From: Microbacterium sp. 10M-3C3
GTDB taxonomy: Bacteria; Actinomycetota; Actinomycetes; Actinomycetales; Microbacteriaceae
Length of the DNA: 64,000 bases
Assembly: GCF_003931875.1 (NCBI RefSeq)
Contig: NZ_CP034245.1
Span: forward strand, 1,488,001 to 1,552,000
Reading direction: 5' to 3'
Shown here: positions 17,178 to 25,321 of the stretch, piece by piece
Position numbering within the stretch: the stretch's first letter is position 1
Layout of the letters: each line of letters begins with the position of its first letter
Notes under the pieces: generated by a model
Seen by the model: only the letters and a program-made list of their open reading frames with translations
The model's database searches: none
Told to the model about the DNA's origin: nothing
Program-made: the position numbers and the translations under genes

Positions 17178-17693
17178 ATGCATGACGGGGTGGATGCGGC
17201 GCGGCACGACGCCATCGCCGACGGTCGCGACGAGTCGCCGGCGGAACGCGCCGACCGCAATTGGAACGAGGTCCTGCAGGAGCTGCGCGTGCTCCAGACC
17301 GGCACCCAGATCCTCACGGGATTCCTCCTCGCCCTCGCCTTCCAGCCGGCGTTCGCCGACCTCGACGCCGGGCAGCGGGTGCTCTACCTCGTGCTCGTCG
17401 TGCTGGCGGCGCTCAGCGCGATCATCGCCCTCGCGCCGGTGGCCCTCCACCGCGTCGTCTTCCGGCAGCGCGAGAAGCGAGCGGTGGTCGCGTACGGCCA
17501 CGGCGCGCTCATCATCGCCCTCCTCACGGTCGCCCTGCTCCTGGGCGGGGTCGTCGCCTTCGTGTTCGACGTCGTCGTGGGCGCCGACGCCGGCCTCGCC
17601 ACCGCGGCGGCCCTGGGTGCCCTCATCCTCGTACTGTGGGTCGTGGTGCCGCTCATGATCCGGATGCGGCGGCGACGGGAGGAGATCGGATGA
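17178..17693 (+). CDS. DUF6328 family membrane protein
   Basis: 171 residues from ATG 17178, with GGGAGGA at 17164-17170. A hydrophilic N-terminus leads to the family motif NWNEVLQELRVLQTGTQILTGFLLALAFQ. Four membrane segments follow: ILTGFLLALAFQ, VLYLVLVVLAALSAIIAL, GALIIALLTVALLLGGVVAF and AALGALILVLWVVVPLMI. The C-terminus is basic (RMRRRREEIG). Its function is unknown. The stop overlaps the start of the amidohydrolase gene (ATGA), so the two are co-translated. Confidence 0.85.
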   Translation: MHDGVDAARHDAIADGRDESPAERADRNWNEVLQELRVLQTGTQILTGFLLALAFQPAFADLDAGQRVLYLVLVVLAALSAIIALAPVALHRVVFRQREKRAVVAYGHGALIIALLTVALLLGGVVAFVFDVVVGADAGLATAAALGALILVLWVVVPLMIRMRRRREEIG

Positions 17694-18493
17694 CGGCGGA
17701 GTCCGTGGGGGTCGCGGTCGCGCAGTTCGCGCCGTCGGCTTCGCCGGCCGCGAACCTGGAGGCCGTCGCTGAGCTCACCGAGCGCGGGGCGGCACGCGGG
17801 GCGCGCGTCGTGCTGTTCCCCGAGTACACGAGCTACTTCGTCGACCCGTTCGACGACACCCTCGCCGCCCATGCCGAGCCGCTCGACGGCCCCTTCACGT
17901 CGGCCCTGCGCGAGCTCGCGGCGCGCCACGGCGTCGTGATCGCAGCGGGACTCGTCGAATCCGCCGAGGGCCGTCGCGTGCGCAACACGATCGTGGCGGT
18001 CGATGCCGACGGTGTCGTCGCGACCTACCGCAAGCTGCACCTGTACGACGCCTTCGGGCAGCGGGAGTCGGACTGGGTCGAGCCCGGGGAGCTCGTCGCT
18101 CCCGAGACGTTCGTTGTGGAAGGTCTGCGCTTCGGGCTCATGACCTGCTACGACGTGCGCTTCCCCGAGGTCGCGCGCACGCTCGCCGACGCCGGCGTCG
18201 ACGTCGTCCTGATGGGCGCCGAGTGGGTGCGCGGGCCGCTCAAGGAGCACCACTGGCGCACGCTCGTCCACGCGCGGGCGATCGAGAACACCCTCTTCGT
18301 CGCCGCGGCCGACCATCCGCCGCCCCTCGGCGTGGGCAACTCGCTCGTCGTCGATCCGCAGGGGGTGCAGATCGCCGGCGTCGGGACGGGCACCGACGTC
18401 GCGGTCGCGCACCTCGACGTCGAAGTGGTCGCCCGGGTGCGACGCGTCAACCCCGCGCTCGCGCTGCGTCGCTACCGCGTCATCCCGCGCTGA
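17690..18493 (+). CDS. Carbon-nitrogen hydrolase (nitrilase superfamily)
   Basis: 267 residues from ATG 17690. The catalytic triad of the nitrilase superfamily is intact: Glu45 in LFPEYTSYF, Lys115 in TYRKLHLYD and Cys153 in LMTCYDVRFPE. It likely hydrolyses an omega-amide or similar small amide (Nit2/deaminated-glutathione amidase-like); the substrate cannot be assigned. The convergent aminotransferase (18480-19694) overlaps its last 14 bases. Pairing of an omega-amidase with a transaminase is known from methionine and glutamine salvage, so a functional link is possible. Confidence 0.88.
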   Translation: MTAESVGVAVAQFAPSASPAANLEAVAELTERGAARGARVVLFPEYTSYFVDPFDDTLAAHAEPLDGPFTSALRELAARHGVVIAAGLVESAEGRRVRNTIVAVDADGVVATYRKLHLYDAFGQRESDWVEPGELVAPETFVVEGLRFGLMTCYDVRFPEVARTLADAGVDVVLMGAEWVRGPLKEHHWRTLVHARAIENTLFVAAADHPPPLGVGNSLVVDPQGVQIAGVGTGTDVAVAHLDVEVVARVRRVNPALALRRYRVIPR

Positions 18494-19694
18494 TCCGGTC
18501 GAGCGTCGCCAGGCGGGCGGATGCCTCGGCCAGGACGTCGTCGCGCTTGCACGCCGCGAAACGGAGCAGGCTCGCGTAGTCGCCGCGGTGCGCGGGAGTC
18601 GCGAACGCCGTCAGCGGGATCGCGACGACGCCGGCGAGCTCGGGCAGCTCGCGGCAGAACGCCGCGGCGTCGCGGACGCCCAGAGGCTCCGCATCCGCGA
18701 CGGTGAAGTACGACCCCGCCGGCTCGAACACGTCGAAGCCCGCGGCCCGCAGGCCCGCACCGAGCAGGTCGCGACGGCGCCGCAGCCGGTCCGCGGCCTC
18801 GGCGAAGAAGGTCCGCGGCAGGCGGAGGCCCTGGGCCACGGCGGGCTGGAACGGTGCCCCGTTCACATACGTGAGGTACTGCTTGACCGCCACGACGGCG
18901 TCGACGAGGTCGGCGGGAGCGGTGAGCCAGCCGATCTTCCACCCCGTGACCGAGAACGTCTTCCCGGCGGAGGAGATGGAGATCGTGCGGTCCCATGCGC
19001 CGGGAAGCGTCGCCAGCGGCACATGAGGCCCGGCGAAGACCAGGTGCTCGTAGACCTCGTCGGTCACGAGGAACGCGTCGTGACGCTCGGCGAGGGCCAC
19101 CAGCGTCTCGCGCGTCGCGGCGTCGAACACCGCCCCGGTCGGGTTGTGCGGATCGTTCACCAGGATGGCGCGAGTGCGGTCGCTGACGGCGGCGGCCAGC
19201 TCGTCGAGGTCGGGCTGGAAGCCGGGCGCGCGCAGCGGCACCGGCACGAGCCGCGCGCCGGCCAGCGCGATGACGGCGGCGTAGGAGTCGTAGTACGGCT
19301 CGAACACGACGATCTCGTCGTCCGGACCGTCCACGAGCGCGAGGAGGGTTGCCGCGAGAGCCTCGGTCGCACCGGCGGTGACGAGCACATGACGGTCGGC
19401 GTCGAGATGCAGGCCGTAGAACCGCTGCTGGTGGGCGGCGATCGCCTCCCGCAGCTCCGCGATCCCGCGACCGGGCGGATACTGGTTGACGCCGGCGCCG
19501 ATCGCCTCACGCGCTGCGTCCAGCACCTCGGCCGGGCCGTCCTCGTCGGGAAAGCCTTGGCCGAGATTGATCGCACCCGTCCGCGCCGCCAGTGCCGACA
19601 TCTCGGCGAAGATCGTGGGGGTGGTCGAACCGTCGGGGGCACGCAGGCCGGCGCCCTCGGCCGCACGTCGCCACGCGCCGGGAATGTCTCGCAT
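18480..19694 (-). CDS. Class I/II PLP-dependent aminotransferase (YbdL/KAT-like)
   Basis: 404 residues from ATG 19694, preceded by AGGAGG. Fold-type I aminotransferase with INLGQGFPDEDGP near the N-terminus, ILVNDPHNPTGAVF, TDEVYEHLVF and the PLP-lysine motif SSAGKTFSVTGWKIGW. The GQGFP and NDPHNPTG patterns fit kynurenine/methionine aminotransferases (YbdL, KAT). It is convergent with, and slightly overlaps, the nitrilase-family gene, which would match a transaminase plus omega-amidase pair. Substrate inferred only. Confidence 0.88.
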   Translation of the reverse strand: MRDIPGAWRRAAEGAGLRAPDGSTTPTIFAEMSALAARTGAINLGQGFPDEDGPAEVLDAAREAIGAGVNQYPPGRGIAELREAIAAHQQRFYGLHLDADRHVLVTAGATEALAATLLALVDGPDDEIVVFEPYYDSYAAVIALAGARLVPVPLRAPGFQPDLDELAAAVSDRTRAILVNDPHNPTGAVFDAATRETLVALAERHDAFLVTDEVYEHLVFAGPHVPLATLPGAWDRTISISSAGKTFSVTGWKIGWLTAPADLVDAVVAVKQYLTYVNGAPFQPAVAQGLRLPRTFFAEAADRLRRRRDLLGAGLRAAGFDVFEPAGSYFTVADAEPLGVRDAAAFCRELPELAGVVAIPLTAFATPAHRGDYASLLRFAACKRDDVLAEASARLATLDRISAG

Positions 19695-19793
19695 CCTCCT
19701 CACGCTAGTCGCATATGCACGGCCCATACCGGGCATAGAAAACCCACAGCAAGAACCGTCAGCCTGGTTATCGCTTGGCAGAAGGAGCATCCG

Positions 19794-21332
19794 ATGAGCG
19801 ACCACCAGGGCGACCGCCCGGAAGAGAACGTGCCGGCGCAGACGCCGGAGACCAGCACCCCTCACCCGACCCCCGCCGCCGAGGCCGCGGCCCCGGCCGC
19901 GCCCACCGGCGCAGGCACCCCCGACTCCGCGGGCGCGACGCGCCCCGCACCCCCGCTCCCGCCGGCCGGATGGCAGGCGCAGCGCCCGCCGTACACCGGC
20001 ACGCCGCAGCCCGCCTACGGCGTACCGCCGCGCCCCGAGTACGCGGGGCAGCCCGCTCAGCCGGGTGCCGCGTTCGGCGCGACGGCGACGCATCCGACCG
20101 TTCCGCTCGCTGACAGCGCTCCGGCGCCCGCGCGTCGCTCCGGCGGCGCGGGCAAGGTCGCCGCGCTGATCGTGGCGGCCGCGCTCGTCGGCGGCGGCGC
20201 GGGCCTGGGCGGCGCCTACGCCGGCGTCCAGCTGTGGGGCGGCACGACGTCGTCCCCCGCCGCCGGGCCGCAGACCGTGACGGTCAACAACCCCGACAGC
20301 GTCACCGCCACCTCGGCGATCGCGGCGAAGGTCGTGCCGAGCGTCGTGACGATCAGCGCGTCGTCGGGTTCGGGCGGCGGCACGGGCTCGGGCGTCGTGC
20401 TGAACGACGAGGGCTACGTGCTCACCAACACCCACGTCGTCACCCTCGACGGTCAGACCGGCGACGCGCAGCTGAGCGTCACGACGTCGGACGGCCGTGT
20501 GTTCGAGGCGACGATCGTCGGCACCGACCCGACCTACGACCTCGCCGTGATCAAGCTCGAGGGTGCGACAAACCTGACGCCGATCGAGTGGGGCGACTCC
20601 GACAAGCTGAACGTCGGTGACGCCACCGTGGCCGTGGGCGCACCGCTCGGACTGTCCAACACCGTCACCACGGGCATCGTCAGCGCGCTGAACCGGTCGA
20701 TCCAGGTCGCCTCCTCGGCGGCCCCCGAGGGCAACGGCGACCAGCAGGCGCCCGAGCAGGGCGGCGAGAGCCCGTTCTTCTTCGACTTCGGGCAGGGTCA
20801 GCAGCAGCAGCAGGCCACCGAGTCGATCAGCATCGCCGTCATCCAGACGGATGCGGCGATCAACCCGGGCAACTCGGGCGGCGCGCTGGTGAACAGCGAG
20901 GGCAAGCTCATCGGCATCAACGTCGCGATCGCCTCGGCGGGCGGCTCGTCCTCGGGCGGTCAGTCCGGTTCGATCGGCGTGGGCTTCTCGATCCCGTCCG
21001 ACATCGCCCAGCGCGTCTCGCAGGAGATCATCGAGAACGGCTCGGCGACGCACGGTCTGCTCGGCGCGTCGGTGCAGCCCGCATCGTCGGTGCAGGGCAC
21101 CGACATCGCCGGCGCCTACCTCGCCGACGTGAGCCAGGGCGGTGCGGCGCAGCAGGCAGGCCTGCGCAAGGGCGACATCGTGACCGAGTTCAACGGCAAG
21201 CCGATCACGGATGCGACGGACCTCACCGCGCAGGTGCGGGCCCTCGCCGCCGGCTCCGAGGCGAAGATCACCTACGTCCGCGGCGGCAGCTCCGAGACGG
21301 CGACGGTCACCCTCGGCGAGCTCGGCTCCTGA
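19794..21332 (+). CDS. HtrA/DegP-like serine protease with PDZ domain
   Basis: 512 residues from ATG 19794 after GAAGGAG. A long Pro/Ala/Thr-rich cytoplasmic N-terminus (residues 1-120) leads to one membrane segment (VAALIVAAALVGGGAGLGGAYAG). The extracytoplasmic trypsin-like domain has a full triad: His214 in NTHVV, Asp249 in YDLAVIKL and Ser361 in NPGNSGGAL. A Gln/Gly insertion (ESPFFFDFGQGQQQQQ) precedes the Ser loop. One PDZ domain is at the C-terminus (GLRKGDIVTEFNGKPI). Envelope quality control is the likely role. The 52-bp repeats start 13 bases after its stop. Confidence 0.94.
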   Translation: MSDHQGDRPEENVPAQTPETSTPHPTPAAEAAAPAAPTGAGTPDSAGATRPAPPLPPAGWQAQRPPYTGTPQPAYGVPPRPEYAGQPAQPGAAFGATATHPTVPLADSAPAPARRSGGAGKVAALIVAAALVGGGAGLGGAYAGVQLWGGTTSSPAAGPQTVTVNNPDSVTATSAIAAKVVPSVVTISASSGSGGGTGSGVVLNDEGYVLTNTHVVTLDGQTGDAQLSVTTSDGRVFEATIVGTDPTYDLAVIKLEGATNLTPIEWGDSDKLNVGDATVAVGAPLGLSNTVTTGIVSALNRSIQVASSAAPEGNGDQQAPEQGGESPFFFDFGQGQQQQQATESISIAVIQTDAAINPGNSGGALVNSEGKLIGINVAIASAGGSSSGGQSGSIGVGFSIPSDIAQRVSQEIIENGSATHGLLGASVQPASSVQGTDIAGAYLADVSQGGAAQQAGLRKGDIVTEFNGKPITDATDLTAQVRALAAGSEAKITYVRGGSSETATVTLGELGS

Positions 21333-21345
21333 CGTCCCGAAGGAC

Positions 21346-21449
21346 GACGCCACCCCGCGACAGCATCGCGGGCCTGGACGCAGTGACACCGTGTCGTGAC
21401 GCCACCCCGCGACAGCATCGCGGGCCTGGACGCAGTGACACCGTGTCGT
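21346..21449. repeat. Two identical 52-bp tandem repeats
   Basis: Units 21346-21397 and 21398-21449 are identical base for base. Each begins GACGCCACCCCGCGACAGC and ends with the small palindrome GACACCGTGTC plus GT. A third, divergent and truncated copy starts at 21450 and runs into the next gene. In the first two copies the inverted symmetry is imperfect and the hexamer reads CAGCAT. Confidence 0.95.
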
Positions 21450-21484
21450 GACGCCACCCCGCGATAGCATCGCGGGGTGGCGTC
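21450..21484 (+). promoter_or_regulatory. 35-bp perfect palindrome over -10 box and start codon
   Basis: The arms GACGCCACCCCGCGAT (21450-21465) and its exact reverse complement (21469-21484) are separated only by AGC. This is the third repeat copy, changed so that the hexamer at 21465-21470 becomes TAGCAT, a -10 placed exactly at -12 to -7 of the GTG at 21477. The GTG itself is inside the right arm. In DNA it is an operator-like site; in RNA the start region could be structured. Confidence 0.75.
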
Positions 21485-22715
21485 TTTCTCGTTCGGAGCG
21501 GGGAACGCGCGCAAACTCCTGAGCATCCCGCTGTACGCCGCGGGTCGACTGGCCACCCTCGTCATCCCGCGCACGCGCGACCGGTGGGTGTTCGGATGCG
21601 CCGTGGGCATCGCCGACGGCGCACTGGCTCTGTGGGACGTGGCCGCCGGTCATGGCACACCGGCGCTGTGGCTCGTCGCGTCCGACGAGGAAGCCGCCGT
21701 TGCGGCGGAACGCGGCATCCCGCACGTCCGCAAGGGCGGTCCGCGCGGGTTCTGGGCGACCGCGCGCGCCCGGGTCGTCGTGGTGACGCACGGCTTCGGC
21801 GATGTGAACCGCTACGCCGTCTCCGGAGCGTTCCTCGTGCAGCTGTGGCACGGGATCCCGCTCAAGCGCATCGGCCTGGACTCGCCGGAGACGTTCCGCA
21901 GCGGCATCCTGCCCCGATCGCGTGTCGTGCGGGCTGTGCTGCGCCGCATGTACGCGTCGACCACCGCCCGCATCCGGCTGCTGCCGGCTGCGTCGCACCT
22001 CGTGCGCGGCCGGCTGGAGTCGGCGTTCGGGCTGCCCGACGCCCGGGTGGTGGTGACGGGGGAGCCGCGCGTCGATGTGCTCTCGCGGGGGAGCGCGGCC
22101 GAGCGCCGGGAGAGGGCGCGCACGGCGCTCGCGGGGCTCACCGCCACCTCGCCGCGGCGTCACGTGCTGTACGCGCCGACGTGGCGCGACGGCGCTCCCG
22201 ATCCCGCCGTTCCGTCTGCCGAGGAATGGCGCGCTTTGCTCGAGGTGCTCGACCGCCACGACGCCGTGCTGCTCGTGCGCTCGCACCCGCTGGGTGCGGG
22301 GGAGTACGCCCCGCCGGTCGACACGGCTCGCGTGCAGCCGCTCGGCAGCGACCGGGTCGCCGACGTGACACCGCTCCTTCCCGGGATGGACGTGCTCGTG
22401 ACCGACTACTCGTCGCTCGCGTTCGACGCGGGACTGGTGCCGCTGCCCGTGCTCTTCCTCGCCCCCGACCTGGAGGAGTACCGCGCGCGGCGCGGCTTCT
22501 ACGGTCGGTACGCCGATGTCGCCGGCACGGATTGGGCCTCGTCGTGGCAGGTCCTCACGGGCCAGCTCGACGCGGTGCTCGCCGACCCCGCGGAGCGCGC
22601 CGCCCGCTCGTTCGCTCTGAGCGAACAGGTCCATGCTTTCCGTGACGGACGCAACGCGCAGCGCGTCCACGCTCTCATCCGCGCCGGCATCGGCGCCCCC
22701 GAGGAGGATTCATGA
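21477..22715 (+). CDS. CDP-glycerol glycerophosphotransferase family protein (TagF/TagB-like)
   Basis: 412 residues from GTG 21477. The GT-B type fold of teichoic-acid polyol-phosphate polymerases and primases is marked by LWHGIPLKRIG, VLYAPTWRDG, LLVRSHPL and VTDYSSLAFDAG. It likely transfers polyol phosphate from a CDP-linked donor to a wall polymer or glycolipid on the inner membrane face. No transmembrane segment is evident. The stop overlaps the start of a second family member (ATGA). The leaderless start lies within a 35-bp palindrome. Confidence 0.85.
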   Translation: MASFSFGAGNARKLLSIPLYAAGRLATLVIPRTRDRWVFGCAVGIADGALALWDVAAGHGTPALWLVASDEEAAVAAERGIPHVRKGGPRGFWATARARVVVVTHGFGDVNRYAVSGAFLVQLWHGIPLKRIGLDSPETFRSGILPRSRVVRAVLRRMYASTTARIRLLPAASHLVRGRLESAFGLPDARVVVTGEPRVDVLSRGSAAERRERARTALAGLTATSPRRHVLYAPTWRDGAPDPAVPSAEEWRALLEVLDRHDAVLLVRSHPLGAGEYAPPVDTARVQPLGSDRVADVTPLLPGMDVLVTDYSSLAFDAGLVPLPVLFLAPDLEEYRARRGFYGRYADVAGTDWASSWQVLTGQLDAVLADPAERAARSFALSEQVHAFRDGRNAQRVHALIRAGIGAPEEDS

Positions 22716-24175
22716 CGGCCATCCGCTTCGCACGCGGCGACGACGGGGTCGCCTTCGCCGAGGTGACCGGCGAGGGGCCGCGCCCGATCAGCGTGTCGCT
22801 GGTCGGACGACGCGCCGGCGTCCAGGCGCGCCTGTCGGGTCGCGGCCGCACCTGGCGGGCGACACTGCCGCTCGTGGCCGCCCGCTGGGGCGGGCCGGAG
22901 CTGCCGCTGCCGACCGGCGCCTACCGCCTCCTCATCGAGCGCGGGGAGGCCACGGACGCCGACGTTCCCACGGAGCCCGTGTCGCTGGCGCAACTCGGGA
23001 CGCTTCGCGCGTCGTGGGACGGAGCGCATGTGCGGATCGGGCCGCCGCTGGATCCGGCCTTCGACTCCGGGGAAGGGCAGGACGCTCTCGAGCGACGCTA
23101 TGCGGCCGGCCGCGACGCGCTCGAGAACGCGGTGTTCTTCGAGAGCTTCTACGGGCGCAACGCCAGCTGCAACCCGCTCGCGATCGATCGGGAGCTCGCG
23201 CGGCGGGCACCGGGCATCCACCGCTACTGGAGCGTCGTCGATCTGTCGGTGCAGGTGCCCGAGGGTGCTGTCGCCGTCGTCGAGGGCAGCCCCGAGTGGT
23301 GGCGCGCGCGCGGCTCGTCGCGTCTGCTCGTCGTGAACGACTGGATGCGGCGCCGCTTCGCGCGTCGCCCCGGTCAGCACGTGCTGCAGACGTGGCACGG
23401 CACCCCCCTCAAGCGCCTCGCGCTGCACCGGCCCGGGTTCGACCCGCGGCGGGCGGCCGCGGTCGTCAAGGAATCGCGGCGCTGGGACGTGCTGCTCGCG
23501 CAGAATCCGTACGCCGCCCGCATCCTGCGAAAGGCCTACGCGTTCTTCCGCCGGCCGATCTGGGTCGAAGGCTATCCCCGCAACGACGTTCTCGTGACCG
23601 ACGACGGACGTGCGACGCGCGCGGCCCTCGGCATCGCACCGGACGCGCGCGTGCTGCTGTACGCCCCGACGTGGCGCGACGACCGCGACGAGATCGTCGA
23701 TTTCGTCGACCCCGCCGCCCTCGCCGAAGCGCTCGGCGCGGTGGTCCTCGTGCGCGGCCATTCGCGCACCCTGCTGCCGGGCTCGGACGCGCACGGCGAG
23801 CGGGTCGTCGACGTGACGGCGTTCCCGGACACGTCGCGGCTGCTGACCGTCGCCGACGCGCTCATCACGGACTACTCGTCTGTCATGTTCGACTTCAGCG
23901 TCACCGGCAAGCCGATGTACTTCCTCGTCCCCGACATGGAGCACTACCGCGGCGAGCTGCGCGGCTTCTACTTCGACCTCGCGCGCGCCGCGCCGGGGCC
24001 CTTGGTGCGCACGCAGGACGAGCTCATCCACGAGCTCCGCGACGGCGATCCGGCGGCGCACGCCGCCGCCTACGAGCGGTGGCGCGCCACCTTCAACGCG
24101 CGCGACGACGGTCGCGCCGCCGAGCGGGTGGTGGCGCGGATCATCGACCAGGGCCTCGTCGACGTCGAGCCCTGA
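22712..24175 (+). CDS. CDP-glycerol glycerophosphotransferase family protein, second copy
   Basis: 487 residues from ATG 22712, translationally coupled to the first copy. The N-terminal 130 residues form a separate segment (VSLVGRRAGVQARLSGRGRTW) rich in predicted beta structure, before the transferase core. The core has LQTWHGTPLKRLALHRPG, LLYAPTWRDDRDE, VVLVRGHSR and ITDYSSVMFDFSVTGKPMYF. The last two motifs are closer to TagF polymerases than those of the first copy. A division of labour as primase and polymerase is a guess. Confidence 0.86.
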   Translation: MTAIRFARGDDGVAFAEVTGEGPRPISVSLVGRRAGVQARLSGRGRTWRATLPLVAARWGGPELPLPTGAYRLLIERGEATDADVPTEPVSLAQLGTLRASWDGAHVRIGPPLDPAFDSGEGQDALERRYAAGRDALENAVFFESFYGRNASCNPLAIDRELARRAPGIHRYWSVVDLSVQVPEGAVAVVEGSPEWWRARGSSRLLVVNDWMRRRFARRPGQHVLQTWHGTPLKRLALHRPGFDPRRAAAVVKESRRWDVLLAQNPYAARILRKAYAFFRRPIWVEGYPRNDVLVTDDGRATRAALGIAPDARVLLYAPTWRDDRDEIVDFVDPAALAEALGAVVLVRGHSRTLLPGSDAHGERVVDVTAFPDTSRLLTVADALITDYSSVMFDFSVTGKPMYFLVPDMEHYRGELRGFYFDLARAAPGPLVRTQDELIHELRDGDPAAHAAAYERWRATFNARDDGRAAERVVARIIDQGLVDVEP

Positions 24176-24187
24176 CCGCACGTCGCG

Positions 24188-25282
24188 TCACGGCAGCGGC
24201 GTGTTGCGGCCGTCCAGGCGCGAGGTGTCGACGGTGTCGTGCGCGCCCGAGGCAAGCCCTCCGAGGAATCCCGTGCCCCACGCCAGATGCATCGTAGGAA
24301 GCACGGCGAGGGTCCACAGCTTGTCGCGCCACCCCGAGCCGCCGCCCCGGCCGGCGGCGACCGCGCCGACCAGCACCGCGTATGCCGCGACGGGCACGTA
24401 GACGACGCTGAGCGCCGCGGAGACGACGCCCGTCACCGCGCGTGTCGCCTGCAGCACTCCGACGACCGCGGAGGCCGCGAGCGACCCCACGAGTGCGGGC
24501 GGCGCGAAGAAGCGCAGCGAGTTGCGGCGCCCGTAGCGGCGCACGAGCTCGCCCCGCCACGCGCCGGTGGCGCGGAACTGTCGCACCAGCCGCGTCCAGC
24601 TCTCGCGCGGCCAGTAGACCACGGAGAGGGCCGGGTCGAACCACACGCGGTAGCCGGCGCGGCGGATGCGCAGATTCAGCTCCCAGTCCTCGCCGCGGCG
24701 GACCGACTCGTCGAAGTAGCCGACCTCCTCGAGCACCGAGCGGCGCATGACCCCGAGGTACGCCGACTCCGCCGGGCCCTCCTTGGTGCCGCCGTGGTAA
24801 GCGCCGCCGCCCAGTCCGATGGGAGAGTTGTACGCGCGCGCGACCGCCCGCTGGAACGGCGTGCGCCCGTCGGCGCGCATGACGCCGCCGACGTTGGCCG
24901 CGCGGACGCGCGCGAGCGTCTCGAGGGCCCGGCGCGTGTACTCGGGTGAGAGCTCCGAATGCGCGTCGACACGGACGATCGTCGGGTAGGAGCCCGCGCG
25001 GATCGCGAGGTTCAGGCCCACGGGGATGTCGGCCGCGGGGTTGTCGACGAGCACGATCCGGTCGTCCTCGGTGGCGAGCGCCCGGGCGACGTCGTTCGTG
25101 CCGTCGCTCGAGGGGCCGAGGGCGAGCACCAGCTCCACCGGACCGAGCACATCCTGCGCGAGCACCGTCTCGACGGCGCGGCGCAGGTATGCGCGTTCGT
25201 TGAGCACGGGCATGACGAACGTCACGCCCGCGTCCGCCGCCGGGACGGGCGCGTCTCTGCGTCCGGGATCGGCGACGTGCAT
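24188..25282 (-). CDS. Family 2 glycosyltransferase with membrane C-terminus
   Basis: 364 residues from ATG 25282. The GT-A fold starts at VTFVMPVLNERAYLRRAVETVL. The nucleotide and metal site is VRVDAHSELSPEYTRRAL (DxH/DxD position) and the acceptor motif is RRGEDWELNLRIRRAGY (the ED...RxxR type). Two or three hydrophobic segments follow near residues 250-320. It resembles actinobacterial succinoglycan-type (ExoA-like) transferases. It is convergent with the glycerophosphotransferase pair, so a role in the same cell-surface polymer is plausible but unproven. Confidence 0.85.
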   Translation of the reverse strand: MHVADPGRRDAPVPAADAGVTFVMPVLNERAYLRRAVETVLAQDVLGPVELVLALGPSSDGTNDVARALATEDDRIVLVDNPAADIPVGLNLAIRAGSYPTIVRVDAHSELSPEYTRRALETLARVRAANVGGVMRADGRTPFQRAVARAYNSPIGLGGGAYHGGTKEGPAESAYLGVMRRSVLEEVGYFDESVRRGEDWELNLRIRRAGYRVWFDPALSVVYWPRESWTRLVRQFRATGAWRGELVRRYGRRNSLRFFAPPALVGSLAASAVVGVLQATRAVTGVVSAALSVVYVPVAAYAVLVGAVAAGRGGGSGWRDKLWTLAVLPTMHLAWGTGFLGGLASGAHDTVDTSRLDGRNTPLP

Positions 25283-25309
25283 CCGTCGATCATGTCACGG
25301 GCCGCTGGG

Positions 25310-25315
25310 TACCCT
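25310..25315 (+). promoter_or_regulatory. TACCCT -10 box, leaderless geometry
   Basis: TACCCT ends 7 bases before the ATG at 25322. Confidence 0.55.
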
Positions 25316-25321
25316 GGAGGG

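Noticed and set aside
21346..21484. CRISPR array
   Set aside because: The units are contiguous 52-bp tandem copies without variable spacers and there are no cas genes.
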